From RGIG2041 sp045652745 (GTDB lineage Bacteria > Bacillota > Clostridia > UBA1381 > UMGS1253): a stretch of DNA of 64,000 bases. Under the pieces are notes generated by a model, which saw nothing but the letters and a program-made list of their open reading frames with translations, searched no databases and was not told the DNA's origin. The DNA lies in NCBI GenBank assembly GCA_045652745.1, contig JAZRUW010000012.1, positions 66,327 through 130,326 of the forward strand. The letters are read 5' to 3'. Of the stretch, positions 33,123 to 44,530 are shown piece by piece. Position 1 is the stretch's first letter; every line of letters starts with the position of its first letter. Position numbers and translations under genes: made by a program.

Positions 33123-33542
33123 ATGGAAAATTTTAGCGTAGCCAAGATATGTAAAATCATAGCGAGTGTTTTGTTGGGCATTTTGACACTTATGTGTGTC
33201 ATTAGTGGTTTAATTCTGCTCAGTGAGGAAAATTTTAAACTGTTCTTTATGATGATAATTTCATATAGTGTTGTTGGCGCTATAACTTTTATTCCTTTGT
33301 ATGCGTTGGGCGAGATTATAGATACGTTGCACAGTATTAGTTTTGGTGTTTACAAAACAAACAAGTTACTGGTGCAAGAGGAGCAAGAAGCAAAAGAGGA
33401 AAAGGTTATAGAAAAAGACAGCGCTGCTATTCGAATACAAAAAGAATCTTTGCAACCACAAGAGGGATGGGTTTGCAAAAAATGCAGAACACGAAATTCA
33501 TCAAACACTATAACCTGTAAGGATTGTGGTGCGTACAAATAA
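33123..33542 (+). CDS. Two-pass membrane protein with C-terminal zinc ribbon
   Basis: 139 residues; GGAGG before the ATG. Two membrane segments (about 7-30 and 39-64), a charged helical linker (EEQEAKEEKVIEKD), then a terminal zinc-ribbon-type motif WVCKKCRTRNSS and CKDCGAYK (CxxC..CxxC). The topology would place the ribbon in the cytoplasm. Last gene of the M23/XRE cluster; no specific function known. Confidence 0.7.
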   Translation: MENFSVAKICKIIASVLLGILTLMCVISGLILLSEENFKLFFMMIISYSVVGAITFIPLYALGEIIDTLHSISFGVYKTNKLLVQEEQEAKEEKVIEKDSAAIRIQKESLQPQEGWVCKKCRTRNSSNTITCKDCGAYK

Positions 33543-33553
33543 GCAAGGGAATG

Positions 33554-33586
33554 AAAAGCAACCGAAATGATTTTCGGTTGCTTTTT
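33554..33586. terminator. Bidirectional terminator between the wall cluster and valS
   Basis: AAAAGCAACCGAAA..TTTCGGTTGCTTTTT, the same hairpin as at 29941. It serves the plus-strand cluster and the minus-strand valS. Confidence 0.85.
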
Positions 33587-33599
33587 GATTTAAATTCTC

Positions 33600-36233
<2,634 letters not shown>

Positions 36234-36262
36234 TTTCTATTCCTCCAAAACTGTTTTGGTTT

Positions 36263-36445
36263 TTACATGTAATCCGGCAGGATCATCGTCATGGCGATTG
36301 CGATGCAGGCAAGCAGCATCACAGCCTTTAAAAGCACGATTTCTTTCTCGTCCGGCTCCCGCTTTAAAACGCGCTCTAAAATCTTTTTTGCGCAAAAGGC
36401 GATGATTGCACAGACGATTGCCAAAATGATACAAATGATTTTCAT
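36263..36445 (-). CDS. Small two-segment membrane protein upstream of valS
   Basis: 60 residues; the ATG at 36445 has AGGA 9 nt upstream. Hydrophobic segments at about 2-20 and 38-56 flank a charged loop (KKILERVLKREPDEKE). No family recognised. It lies 29 bp before valS on the same strand. Confidence 0.6.
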   Translation of the reverse strand: MKIICIILAIVCAIIAFCAKKILERVLKREPDEKEIVLLKAVMLLACIAIAMTMILPDYM

Positions 36446-36462
36446 AGCACTCAATCCTTCTT

Positions 36463-36491
36463 ATTGTATTGTAAAATCCGTAAAAAGTCAA
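36463..36491 (-). promoter_or_regulatory. Probable promoter of the small membrane protein-valS unit
   Basis: Minus-strand TTGACT (36491-36486) and TACAAT (36468-36463) with a 17-bp spacer, close to the 60-codon gene. Confidence 0.55.
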
Positions 36492-36690
36492 GTATTTCAC
36501 AGGTTTTCGATTGTTTTAGCCTTAGAAAGGTGCGCCGCCGGAATTGGCTAAAAAATGTAACTGACCTGCTCACCTGCGCAAATGGAAACTATACTATTTT
36601 ATTATACCAAAGAAAGCACCGATGGTCAAGGGTGACAAAGTTGTATAAAATCACCATTTCGGGCAAGGATAGATAGCGGAGGCGGTTTAT

Positions 36691-37374
36691 GTGTTTGTAC
36701 TGATTTTGCGTGCACTTGTTTTGTATTTGCTTGTGATGTTTTCTTTGCGGCTGATGGGCAAGCGGCAGGTGGGGCAACTTCAACCTGCCGAGTTGGTAAT
36801 AGCGATTATGATTTCCGATGTGGCATCTATACCGATGCAAAATACGGGCGTGCCGCTGCTTAGCGGCATAGTACCGATTTGTATTTTGGTGATTGCGGAA
36901 CTTTCGATTTCGTATATTTCGCTGAAAAACCGCAAACTGCGCGTGGCTTTTTCGGGCAGTCCGAGCGTTTTGGTGCACAAAGGGGTGCTTGACGAAAAGG
37001 AGATGGAGCGCCAGCGCTTCAACATTGACGATTTATTAGAGGAATTGCGCGTGCAGGGGTATGCAGACATTTCTCAGATTGAATATGCCATTTTGGAAAC
37101 GGGCGGGCAAATCAGCGTGATCCCGAAAAGTGCGGCGAGAAATCTGACGGTGGGGGATTTGCAACTCAAAGTCTGTCAGGAGGTGTTGCCGTATGCGCTC
37201 ATTACGGACGGATGCGTGGATGATACGGAGCTTATGCGCGCCGGCAAAACAAGAAAGTGGCTTGAAAAACAACTCAAACAGCGCCACATAGAAAATGTCA
37301 AAGCGGTGTTTTTGGCCTCACTCAATGCGCAGGGTGAGCTGTTTATACAGACAAAACAGAATAGAAAGCGGTGA
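36691..37374 (+). CDS. DUF421 (YetF-like) membrane protein
   Basis: 227 residues; GTG start with GGAGG 8 nt upstream. Three N-terminal membrane segments (about 2-22, 34-50, 57-77) contain LRLMGKRQVGQLQPAELVI, the family hallmark. The C-terminal cytoplasmic alpha/beta domain contains FNIDDLLEELRVQGYADI and IEYAILETGGQISVI. The family is linked to spore and membrane-stress phenotypes in bacilli without a defined activity. Followed 5 bp later by a DUF4363 gene, the usual clostridial pair. Confidence 0.92.
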   Translation: MFVLILRALVLYLLVMFSLRLMGKRQVGQLQPAELVIAIMISDVASIPMQNTGVPLLSGIVPICILVIAELSISYISLKNRKLRVAFSGSPSVLVHKGVLDEKEMERQRFNIDDLLEELRVQGYADISQIEYAILETGGQISVIPKSAARNLTVGDLQLKVCQEVLPYALITDGCVDDTELMRAGKTRKWLEKQLKQRHIENVKAVFLASLNAQGELFIQTKQNRKR

Positions 37375-37378
37375 GCGG

Positions 37379-37759
37379 ATGAAAAGATTTATTTTTGCCG
37401 TTGTATTGTTTGCGGTTGTGCTTGGAGGTGGCGGATTGTTTCAATGGATGCTCGGAAATTTCGGCGAGCAGATGCAGGCGCACTGCGCGGCGATTGAGCG
37501 TTATGCAAAAGAAGAAAACTGGACAGCGTTGGATGGGCAGGTGCAGGCATTAGAAAAATTTTGGGATAAGAAAGAGACGGCACTGACGTATATTGCCGAC
37601 CATGCGCACTTAAATATCATTACCGCCGCACTCGGTGAACTGCAAATGGCAACAGATGCGTGTGACGGGATGGAGGCGCTTTTGGCCAATGCGCGTATGC
37701 GCAGCGAAGCGAGCGCCATTGTGGAAGATGCAAGTTTTCGCCCCGAAAATATATTTTAG
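37379..37759 (+). CDS. DUF4363 family protein
   Basis: 126 residues with an N-terminal membrane anchor (about 3-24) and a helical extracytoplasmic domain with periodic Trp/Leu (ENWTALDGQVQALEKFWDKK). The size, anchor and position directly after DUF421 match the DUF4363 family. The start at 37379 follows GGTGAG. Function unknown; probably works with the DUF421 protein. Confidence 0.82.
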   Translation: MKRFIFAVVLFAVVLGGGGLFQWMLGNFGEQMQAHCAAIERYAKEENWTALDGQVQALEKFWDKKETALTYIADHAHLNIITAALGELQMATDACDGMEALLANARMRSEASAIVEDASFRPENIF

Positions 37760-37780
37760 AAAGAAAATCTGCAAATCCTA

Positions 37781-37809
37781 TTGAAAAAAAGGGAAAAAAG
37801 GTATATAAT
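37781..37809 (+). promoter_or_regulatory. Probable promoter of the nifS-nifU pair
   Basis: TTGAAA (37781-37786) and TATAAT (37804-37809), 17-bp spacer, 39 bp before the start codon. No IscR-type site was recognised. Confidence 0.65.
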
Positions 37810-37847
37810 AATTCTGTTTGAGATTTATTTTGGTATGGAGGCAAACC

Positions 37848-39029
37848 ATGGGCAATACAATTTATATGGATAATTCCGCCACTACGCCTTTAAAGCGCGA
37901 GGTGCTGGATGCGATGATGCCGTATTTGACCGAAGAGTTCGGCAATGCGTCTTCTATATATTCTACCGGCCGTAGTGCCAGAGCAGCGGTAGATAAGGCT
38001 AGAGAAACGGTTGCAAATGCGCTTGGTGCCAAGCCGGGAGAAATTTATTTTACGGCTTGCGGCTCGGAGGCAGACAACTGGGCAATTAAAGGCGTGGCTT
38101 ACGCGTGCCAAAGCAAGGGTAAGCACATTATTACTTCTAAAATTGAACATCATGCGATTTTGCATACAACACAGTATCTGGAAAAGCAGGGGTTTGAGGT
38201 TACATACCTGCCGGTGGATGAAACCGGTCTTGTAAGCCCGGACGACTTGGAGGCGGCTATCCGCCCGGATACCATTTTGGTCAGCATCATGTTTGCAAAC
38301 AACGAAATCGGTACAATTCAGCCGATTGCAAAGCTTGCAAAGATTGCCAAGGCACACGGCGTGCTGTTTCACACGGATGCGGTGCAGGCCATGGGCAATA
38401 TGGAAATTAATGTAAAGGAACTCGGCGTGGATTTGCTGTCGGTTTCTGCGCATAAGATTTCCGGTCCGAAGGGTGTGGGTGCGCTGTATGTGCGTACGGG
38501 TGTGCGTATTGACAACTTTATGCACGGCGGTGCGCAGGAGCGCAGTCGCAGAGCGGGTACAGAAAATGTCGCGGGCATTGTCGGCTTTGCAAAGGCAATG
38601 GAGCTTGCAACGGCGGATATTCCGGCGCATATCGAAAAACTGACTGCGATGCGTGAACGTTTGATTGCAGGCATCGAGGAAAAGATACCGTTTTGCCGCT
38701 TAAACGGGCATAGAACACAAAGACTTTGTACGAACGTGAATTTCTCGTTTCAGTATATTGAGGGCGAAGCGCTGCTTTTAATGCTGGATATGTACGGTAT
38801 TGCGGCTTCGAGCGGCTCGGCTTGTACGTCCGGCTCGCTCGATCCGTCACACGTGCTGTTGGCCATCGGCCTGCCGCACGAAATTGCACACGGCTCGCTT
38901 CGCTTGAGCCTGGGCGATTTTAACACGGAAGAAGAAGTAGACAAGGTGATGGAGGCTTTGGTGCCGATTGTGCAGAGATTGCGTGATATGTCGCCTTTGT
39001 ATGAGGAGGTAGCAAAAAATGTACAGTGA
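37848..39029 (+). CDS. Cysteine desulfurase (NifS/IscS type)
   Basis: PLP enzyme that takes sulfur from cysteine for Fe-S cluster assembly. 393 residues starting MGNTIYMDNSATTPL; GGAGG 6 nt upstream. The PLP lysine is K203 in SAHKISGPKGVG and the persulfide cysteine is C326 in SSGSACTSGSL, the long flexible loop of group I enzymes. The stop codon overlaps the start of the IscU-like scaffold by 11 bp, so sulfur transfer to that scaffold is expected. Confidence 0.96.
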   Translation: MGNTIYMDNSATTPLKREVLDAMMPYLTEEFGNASSIYSTGRSARAAVDKARETVANALGAKPGEIYFTACGSEADNWAIKGVAYACQSKGKHIITSKIEHHAILHTTQYLEKQGFEVTYLPVDETGLVSPDDLEAAIRPDTILVSIMFANNEIGTIQPIAKLAKIAKAHGVLFHTDAVQAMGNMEINVKELGVDLLSVSAHKISGPKGVGALYVRTGVRIDNFMHGGAQERSRRAGTENVAGIVGFAKAMELATADIPAHIEKLTAMRERLIAGIEEKIPFCRLNGHRTQRLCTNVNFSFQYIEGEALLLMLDMYGIAASSGSACTSGSLDPSHVLLAIGLPHEIAHGSLRLSLGDFNTEEEVDKVMEALVPIVQRLRDMSPLYEEVAKNVQ

Positions 39030-39450
39030 ACAGGTAATGGACCATTTCGCAAATCCGCGCAATGTCGGCGAGATTGAAGATGCAAATGCAGTCGGTCAGG
39101 TCGGCAATGCCAAGTGCGGCGATATTATGAAGATGTATATGAAAATCAATGATGACGGCATCATTGAGGATGTAAAATTTAAGACCTTCGGTTGCGGCGC
39201 CGCAGTAGCGACAAGCTCTATGGCAACCGAGCTTGTGATGGGCAAGAGCATCGAAGAGGCGCTTGCGCTCACCAACAAGGCGGTTATGGATGCGCTCGGC
39301 GGTTTGCCGCCGGCAAAAATCCACTGCTCAGTCTTGGCAGAGGAAGCCATCCATGCAGCAATTGATGATTACTACACACGAAAGGGTATCCCGAACCCGA
39401 ATCCGCGCAAATGTGACGGGTGTTGTGAGAGTTGCCACCACCACGAATAA
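39019..39450 (+). CDS. Fe-S cluster assembly scaffold (NifU N-terminal/IscU type)
   Basis: 143 residues. Cluster-ligating cysteines C33 (AKCGD, with D35), C59 (FGCGAAVATSS) and C103 (KIHCSVLAEEA) are conserved. A C-terminal tail CDGCCESCHHHE adds four cysteines and three histidines, an unusual metal-binding-looking extension. The start lies inside the desulfurase gene with GAGGAGG upstream. It forms a two-gene minimal ISC set. Confidence 0.95.
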   Translation: MYSEQVMDHFANPRNVGEIEDANAVGQVGNAKCGDIMKMYMKINDDGIIEDVKFKTFGCGAAVATSSMATELVMGKSIEEALALTNKAVMDALGGLPPAKIHCSVLAEEAIHAAIDDYYTRKGIPNPNPRKCDGCCESCHHHE

Positions 39451-39462
39451 TTTCAGTGCCGT

Positions 39463-39601
39463 AAAAATGGTCTGGAGCATAAAAAAGCTGAAAATAATTC
39501 AGCTTTTTTTATTACGAACAAACATTACCCTCGACGTACTGGTGTACGCCTTCGGGCCAGCCGGCGATGCCGGTGCTGTTTGTCCGTTCCAAACCATTTT
39601 T
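39463..39601. repeat. Palindromic element with nested terminator after nifU
   Basis: Ends AAAAATGGTCTGGA (39463-39476) and TTCCAAACCATTTTT (39587-39601) are inverted repeats with one mismatch. Inner GAACAAACA and TGTTTGTCCGTTC also pair. A strong terminator (AAAAAGCTGAA/TTCAGCTTTTTTT, 39482-39511) is nested near the left end. MITE-like; no ORF. Confidence 0.5.
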
Positions 39602-39636
39602 CCGGGCCCTGATGACTGTAAAAAAGTCCGGAGCAT

Positions 39637-39666
39637 AAAAAGGAATGTGCACACATTCCTTTTTTC
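39637..39666 (+). terminator. Hairpin upstream of the NSS transporter
   Basis: AAAAAGGAATGTG-CA-CACATTCCTTTTT, perfect 13-bp stem with T run. It is preceded by GTCCGGAGCATAAAAA, which also precedes the terminator at 39482 (one mismatch), so the unit is duplicated. Confidence 0.65.
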
Positions 39667-39695
39667 TTGCTTTTTGCATGGGTTTCGTTTATAAT
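39667..39695 (+). promoter_or_regulatory. Probable promoter of the NSS transporter
   Basis: TTGCTT (39667-39672) and TATAAT (39690-39695), 17-bp spacer, 45 bp before the start codon. Confidence 0.5.
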
Positions 39696-39740
39696 GGGAG
39701 AGGAAATAAAATTCTAACTGAATCTACAGGGGGATTTTTT

Positions 39741-41108
39741 ATGCAAAGAGAAAAATTTTCGTCCAGACTCGGCTTTCTGCTGATTTCGGCAGGGTGCGCC
39801 ATCGGTCTGGGCAATGTATGGCGCTTTCCGTACATTGTCGGCAAATATGGCGGCGCGGCATTTGTTTTGCTGTATCTGGCATTTTTGCTGTTGATGGGTC
39901 TGCCGATTATGACGATGGAGCTTTCCGTCGGCCGCGGCAGTCAGAAAAGTATAGCGATGTCGTTTGATGCATTGGAAAAGCCGGGCAGCAAGTTTCATTG
40001 GTATAAGTATATTGCCGCTGCAGGTAACTATCTGTTGATGATGTTTTACACGACGATTGCTGGTTGGATGGTGATTTACTGCAAAAAGATGATTTGCGGC
40101 GAGATGGTTGGCATTACGACGGATCAAGCCAAGGCGGTATTCGGTGAAATGACGGCTGAACCGATTTGGATGACGGTTGCGATGGCGATTGTGGTCATCG
40201 GTTGCTTTGCGGTTTGCTCCGGCGGCTTACAAAAGGGCGTAGAAAAAATCACAAAATGGATGATGCTTGCGCTTTTGGCGATTATGCTCGTACTGGTCGT
40301 AAATTCGCTTACGATGCCGGGCGCGTTGGAGGGACTTCAGTTTTATCTCTATCCGGACTTTGGTAAACTGATGGAAGCCGGCTTGTTTAATGCCATTTTT
40401 GATGCGATGGGTCAGGCGTTCTTTACGCTCAGTATCGGTATGGGCTCGATTGCGATTTTCGGCAGTTACATCGACAAAAAGCATTCGCTGACGGGTGAGG
40501 CTGTGCGCATTACGCTTCTCGACACAAGTGTTGCATTTATGGCAGGTTTGATTATATTCCCGGCTTGCTTTACTTATGGTGTCAATCCGGATGCCGGCCC
40601 GAATCTGATTTTTGTCACCCTGCCGAATGTGTTTGCCGCAATGCCGGGCGGACGCATCTGGGGGACGCTGTTTTTCGTATTTCTTTTGTTTGCGGCGCTG
40701 TCTACGGTCATTGCCGTGTTTGAAAACATCATTTCGTTCTGGATGGATTTGAAGGGCTGGAGCAGAAAAAAGACCGTGCTCATCAACGGTATTGCGCTTT
40801 TGATTTTGTCGCTGCCGTGCGTGCTCGGCTTTAACGTGCTTTCGTTTATTCAGCCGCTTGGTGCAGGCTCGAACATTATGGATTTGGAAGACTTTATCAT
40901 CAGCAACAACATCCTGCCGCTCGGTTCGTTGGTATACTTGATTTTCTGTACCTACAAGTTCGGTTGGGGCTGGGATAACTTTATCGAAGAGGCGAATACC
41001 GGCGACGGCCTTAAGTTCCCGAAAGCCATTCGCATTTATGCAAAATATGTTCTGCCTTTCATTATTCTGTTTATTTTTGTGCAGGGATATATTGCGAAGT
41101 TCTTTTAA
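39741..41108 (+). CDS. Sodium-dependent transporter, NSS/SNF family
   Basis: 455-residue membrane protein with 11-12 predicted helices that probably imports an amino acid or related solute with Na+. The first-helix signature SAGCAIGLGNVWRFPYI (about 17-33) holds the unwound substrate/Na+ site. The TM6 region QAFFTLSIGMGSIAIFGSY matches the bacterial family. AGGGGG precedes the ATG at 39741. Substrate cannot be read from sequence; tryptophan, tyrosine and leucine are known in relatives. Confidence 0.93.
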   Translation: MQREKFSSRLGFLLISAGCAIGLGNVWRFPYIVGKYGGAAFVLLYLAFLLLMGLPIMTMELSVGRGSQKSIAMSFDALEKPGSKFHWYKYIAAAGNYLLMMFYTTIAGWMVIYCKKMICGEMVGITTDQAKAVFGEMTAEPIWMTVAMAIVVIGCFAVCSGGLQKGVEKITKWMMLALLAIMLVLVVNSLTMPGALEGLQFYLYPDFGKLMEAGLFNAIFDAMGQAFFTLSIGMGSIAIFGSYIDKKHSLTGEAVRITLLDTSVAFMAGLIIFPACFTYGVNPDAGPNLIFVTLPNVFAAMPGGRIWGTLFFVFLLFAALSTVIAVFENIISFWMDLKGWSRKKTVLINGIALLILSLPCVLGFNVLSFIQPLGAGSNIMDLEDFIISNNILPLGSLVYLIFCTYKFGWGWDNFIEEANTGDGLKFPKAIRIYAKYVLPFIILFIFVQGYIAKFF

Positions 41109-41119
41109 AAATCAACAAC

Positions 41120-41158
41120 AAAAAAGCGCCAAGTTCAATTTTGAACTTGGCGCTTTTG
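41120..41158. terminator. Bidirectional terminator between transporter and ABC ATPase genes
   Basis: AAAAAGCGCCAAGTTCAA with a perfect complement; 17-bp stem, 2-nt loop and T tail. Confidence 0.9.
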
Positions 41159-41168
41159 GTTTATGTAA

Positions 41169-42278
41169 TTAGTTCATGATTGCAACTTCGGTGTCCTTAT
41201 CGAAGAGGTGAATCTTGTTCGGGTCAAGCGCAACCTTGATTGCATCGCCGATCTTAGAGGTCGATTTCGGGTTAACGCGTGCTGTGAACGGTACGCCTTC
41301 TACGAGGAGGTAGAGGTAGGTTTCCGCACCCATCATTTCTGTGATTTCAACCTTTGCATCAATTACGGATTCTGCATTTGCAGCGATGGACGCTTCGTCA
41401 TCGCGCAGGTCTTCCGGACGGATACCCATGGTTACATCTTTGCCGAAATATTCAGCCGGGATTGTAGCTGCCTTTTCTGCTTCAAGCTTAATCTTGCTTG
41501 CGCCGAAGGATACGAATGCATCGTCACCTTCCTTGGTGAGTTTTGCATCGATGAAGTTCATCTGCGGGCTGCCGATGAAGCCTGCAACGAACTTGTTAGC
41601 CGGTGCATTGTAGAGGTTCATCGGGGAGTCTACCTGCTGAACAATACCGTCCTTCATAACCACGATGCGGCTACCCATGGTCATAGCCTCTGTCTGGTCA
41701 TGTGTTACATAGATAAAGGTTGTCTGCAACTTCTGGTGCAGCTTACCGATTTCTGTACGCATCTGTACACGCAGTTTAGCGTCGAGGTTGGAGAGCGGCT
41801 CGTCCATCAAGAATACTTTCGGCTCACGCACAATCGCACGACCGAGGGCAACACGCTGTCTCTGACCGCCGGAAAGCGCCTTCGGCTTTCTGTCGAGGAG
41901 GTGTTCGATGTCGAGGATTTCTGCTGCTTCCTGAACGCGTCTTTTGATTTCGTCACGCGGCATCTTACGCAGTTTCAAACCGAATGCCATGTTTTCAAAC
42001 ACGGTCATGTGCGGATAGAGGGCGTAGTTTTGGAATACCATTGCGATATCTCTGTCTTTCGGAGCAACTTCGTTTACGAGTCTGCCGTCGATGTAGAGTT
42101 CGCCGTCACTGATTTCTTCCAAACCTGCGATCATTCTCAGAGTTGTGGATTTACCGCAACCGGAAGGACCAACCAGGATGATAAATTCCTTGTCTTCGAT
42201 CTCAAGGTTGAAGTCGCTTACTGCAACAACGCCGCCCGAGTATCTTTTGTAGATGTTCTTTAAGCTTAAGTTTGCCAT
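41169..42278 (-). CDS. ABC transporter ATP-binding protein (MsmK/UgpC type)
   Basis: 369 residues; the ATG at 42278 has AAGGGG 9 nt upstream. Walker A GPSGCGKST (about 37-45), Q-loop FQNYALYPHMTV, signature LSGGQRQRVALGRAI, Walker B VFLMDEPLSNLDA, H-loop VTHDQTEAM. The C-terminal 130 residues form the MalK-like OB regulatory domain (IRPEDL). This type energises many carbohydrate importers and is often encoded away from its permeases, as here. The partner permeases are not in the window. Confidence 0.94.
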   Translation of the reverse strand: MANLSLKNIYKRYSGGVVAVSDFNLEIEDKEFIILVGPSGCGKSTTLRMIAGLEEISDGELYIDGRLVNEVAPKDRDIAMVFQNYALYPHMTVFENMAFGLKLRKMPRDEIKRRVQEAAEILDIEHLLDRKPKALSGGQRQRVALGRAIVREPKVFLMDEPLSNLDAKLRVQMRTEIGKLHQKLQTTFIYVTHDQTEAMTMGSRIVVMKDGIVQQVDSPMNLYNAPANKFVAGFIGSPQMNFIDAKLTKEGDDAFVSFGASKIKLEAEKAATIPAEYFGKDVTMGIRPEDLRDDEASIAANAESVIDAKVEITEMMGAETYLYLLVEGVPFTARVNPKSTSKIGDAIKVALDPNKIHLFDKDTEVAIMN

Positions 42279-42426
42279 TGTCAAATACCCCTTTCCTTTT
42301 TAGGAAAAAATATTGAAATTTTCCGTTCTTGAAAAATTCACTGTACCTATTATAACATACTAAAAAAGGTTTTTACATAACCAAAGTATACAAAAATGAA
42401 AGTCTGTTTTTTAGCATATTGCACAA

Positions 42427-42462
42427 AAAATGGTACTGTAATTTCTTACAGCACCATTTCGA
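42427..42462 (-). terminator. Terminator of the EF-G-like gene
   Basis: AAATGGTGCTGTAA-type stem with complement (one mismatch) and flanking A/T runs, immediately past the stop at 42470. Confidence 0.75.
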
Positions 42463-42469
42463 AGTTTTA

Positions 42470-44530
42470 TCAGTCTTGTGCGTTCTTCTTTGCGGCCTCG
42501 ATTACCTTGTCTACGATGTTCTTCGGAGCATCTTCATAGCGAACGAAGTTGAACTCGAACATACCGCGACCCTGGGTCATCGAGCGCAAGTCGGTTGCGT
42601 ATTTTGCCATTTCCGCTACCGGAACTTCAGCTTCGACCACGCCGCTGTTCATGCCGAGGATGCGGCCGCGGCGTTTGTTGATATCGCCGATGACATCACC
42701 CATGAGGGTTTCCGGAACGGTAACGGTTAAGAAGCCGACCGGCTCTAAGAGAACCGGATTTGCCTGCGCCAGACCTGCTTTATAGGCAAGACCTGCGGCA
42801 ACCTTGAAGGCCATTTCCGAAGAGTCTACCGGATGGTAGGAACCGTCAAGCAACGTTGCTTTCAAGGAAACGACCGGATAGCCTGCGAGCACGCCGTGCT
42901 CCATACATTCTTTTAGTCCCTTTTCCACAGCCGGGAAGTAGTTTTTCGGTACGCTGCCGCCGAATACGTTTTCGCAGAACTCCAGACCTTCGCCCGTGCC
43001 CGGCTCAAACTCAATCACAACGTGGCCGTACTGACCGTGACCGCCGGACTGCTTTTTGTGCTTGCCTTCTACCTTCGCGCGACCGCGGATGGCTTCTCTG
43101 TACGGTACAATCGGCGCTTCGAGCTTGGCATCTACCGAGAACTTGCTTTTAAGCTTACTTAAGATAATGTCCAAATGCTGTTCGCCTTGACCGGATAAAA
43201 TCATCTGCTTGGTTTCTTTGTTGGTCGTCAGGCTGATGGTCGGGTCTTCTTCACGCAGTTTGGTAAGACCCATGCTGATTTTTTCTTCGTCGCCCTTTGC
43301 CAGCGGCAGTACGGCGAGGGAGATAATCGGTTTCGGATAGTCGATGCCTTCGAGTTTTACAAATGTGCCTGCCTTGCAGAGCGTATCGCCCGTAGCGGTT
43401 ACGGCAAGTTTGGTTACTGCGCCGATATCGCCGGCGGAGATTTCGCTGACTTCAATCTGCTTTTTGCCCTTTACGGCATACAGACGGCCGATTTTTTCGC
43501 TTGCATCCTTGTTCGGATTATAAACGGTGGTGTCCGCTTTAATGCTGCCGGAGAGTACGCGGAAAATTGAAAGCTTGCCAACGTACGGGTCGGCTACGGT
43601 TTTAAATACGACGGCTGCAAAGTCACTGTCCGGCGATGCAACGATTTCCACCGGATTGCCGTCTTTATCTTCGGCAACGCTGGCTTCGGCTTTGACCGGA
43701 GACGGCATGATTTCCACCATCTTATTCATAAACAGTTCTACGCCCTTGCCGGAAGTGGTATCGCCTGCAAATACAGGGATAATCAGGTTTTCCTTAATAC
43801 CTGCGCGGATACCCTTCTCAATTTCTTCTGCGGTAAAGGCTTCGCCTTCAAAGTATTTTTCCATCAGCGCATCGTCGGTTTCCGCAATCTGTTCGGTCAT
43901 CGCTTCGCGCATGGATTCCAAAATGGCCTTATGGCTGTCCGGTACCGGAATTTCGCTCATCTTGAAGCCGTCTGTGGCATAAGCCTTGCCGGAAACGGTG
44001 TCGATAATACCGGTCATGTTTTTATCTGCATCCAAAATCGGAATGGAGAAGGCAACAACGGCCGCACCGAAACGGCTCTTAATTTGCTCTAAAATGCCTT
44101 CGTAATCTGCATGCTCGTTCTCAACTTTCGATATATAGATAGCGATTGGCAAGTGGTGATTTGCTGCCGCGCGAAAAGCCTTTTCCGTGCCGACTGCCAC
44201 ACCGGATTTACCGCTGACTGCGATGACTACGCAATCTGCGCCGCGCATACCTTCGTATACGCCGCCGATAAAATCAAAATATCCCGGGGTGTCAATTAAA
44301 TTCAGCTTGTGACCTTTCCACTCCACCGGTGCCACCGCTGTGCTGATGGAGAAATTACGCTTGGTTTCCTCTGTATCAAAATCCATTGTTGCAGAGCCGT
44401 CGGCTACGTTGCCAAAACGGTCGATAGCGCCACTGTGAAACAGCATTGCTTCACACAGTGTTGTCTTACCTGCACGACCGTGACCCGTAAAGCAAATGTT
44501 TCTGATTTTGTCCATCGAAAAAGTACCCAT
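42470..44530 (-). CDS. Elongation factor G-like GTPase paralogue
   Basis: 686 residues with EF-G domain order. G1 is GHGRAGKT (16-23) and G3 is DTPGYFD. The G4 box, normally NKMD, reads SKVE in AIYISKVENEHAD. The switch I motif RGITI is replaced by RNFSIST. Domains II-V follow, with GHGQYGHV and SMTQGRGMFEF as in EF-G. Not the housekeeping fusA, which would carry intact NKMD and sit in the str operon. Its role (ribosome recycling, rescue or other) is unknown. GGGGG lies 7 nt before the ATG. Confidence 0.9.
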   Translation of the reverse strand: MGTFSMDKIRNICFTGHGRAGKTTLCEAMLFHSGAIDRFGNVADGSATMDFDTEETKRNFSISTAVAPVEWKGHKLNLIDTPGYFDFIGGVYEGMRGADCVVIAVSGKSGVAVGTEKAFRAAANHHLPIAIYISKVENEHADYEGILEQIKSRFGAAVVAFSIPILDADKNMTGIIDTVSGKAYATDGFKMSEIPVPDSHKAILESMREAMTEQIAETDDALMEKYFEGEAFTAEEIEKGIRAGIKENLIIPVFAGDTTSGKGVELFMNKMVEIMPSPVKAEASVAEDKDGNPVEIVASPDSDFAAVVFKTVADPYVGKLSIFRVLSGSIKADTTVYNPNKDASEKIGRLYAVKGKKQIEVSEISAGDIGAVTKLAVTATGDTLCKAGTFVKLEGIDYPKPIISLAVLPLAKGDEEKISMGLTKLREEDPTISLTTNKETKQMILSGQGEQHLDIILSKLKSKFSVDAKLEAPIVPYREAIRGRAKVEGKHKKQSGGHGQYGHVVIEFEPGTGEGLEFCENVFGGSVPKNYFPAVEKGLKECMEHGVLAGYPVVSLKATLLDGSYHPVDSSEMAFKVAAGLAYKAGLAQANPVLLEPVGFLTVTVPETLMGDVIGDINKRRGRILGMNSGVVEAEVPVAEMAKYATDLRSMTQGRGMFEFNFVRYEDAPKNIVDKVIEAAKKNAQD

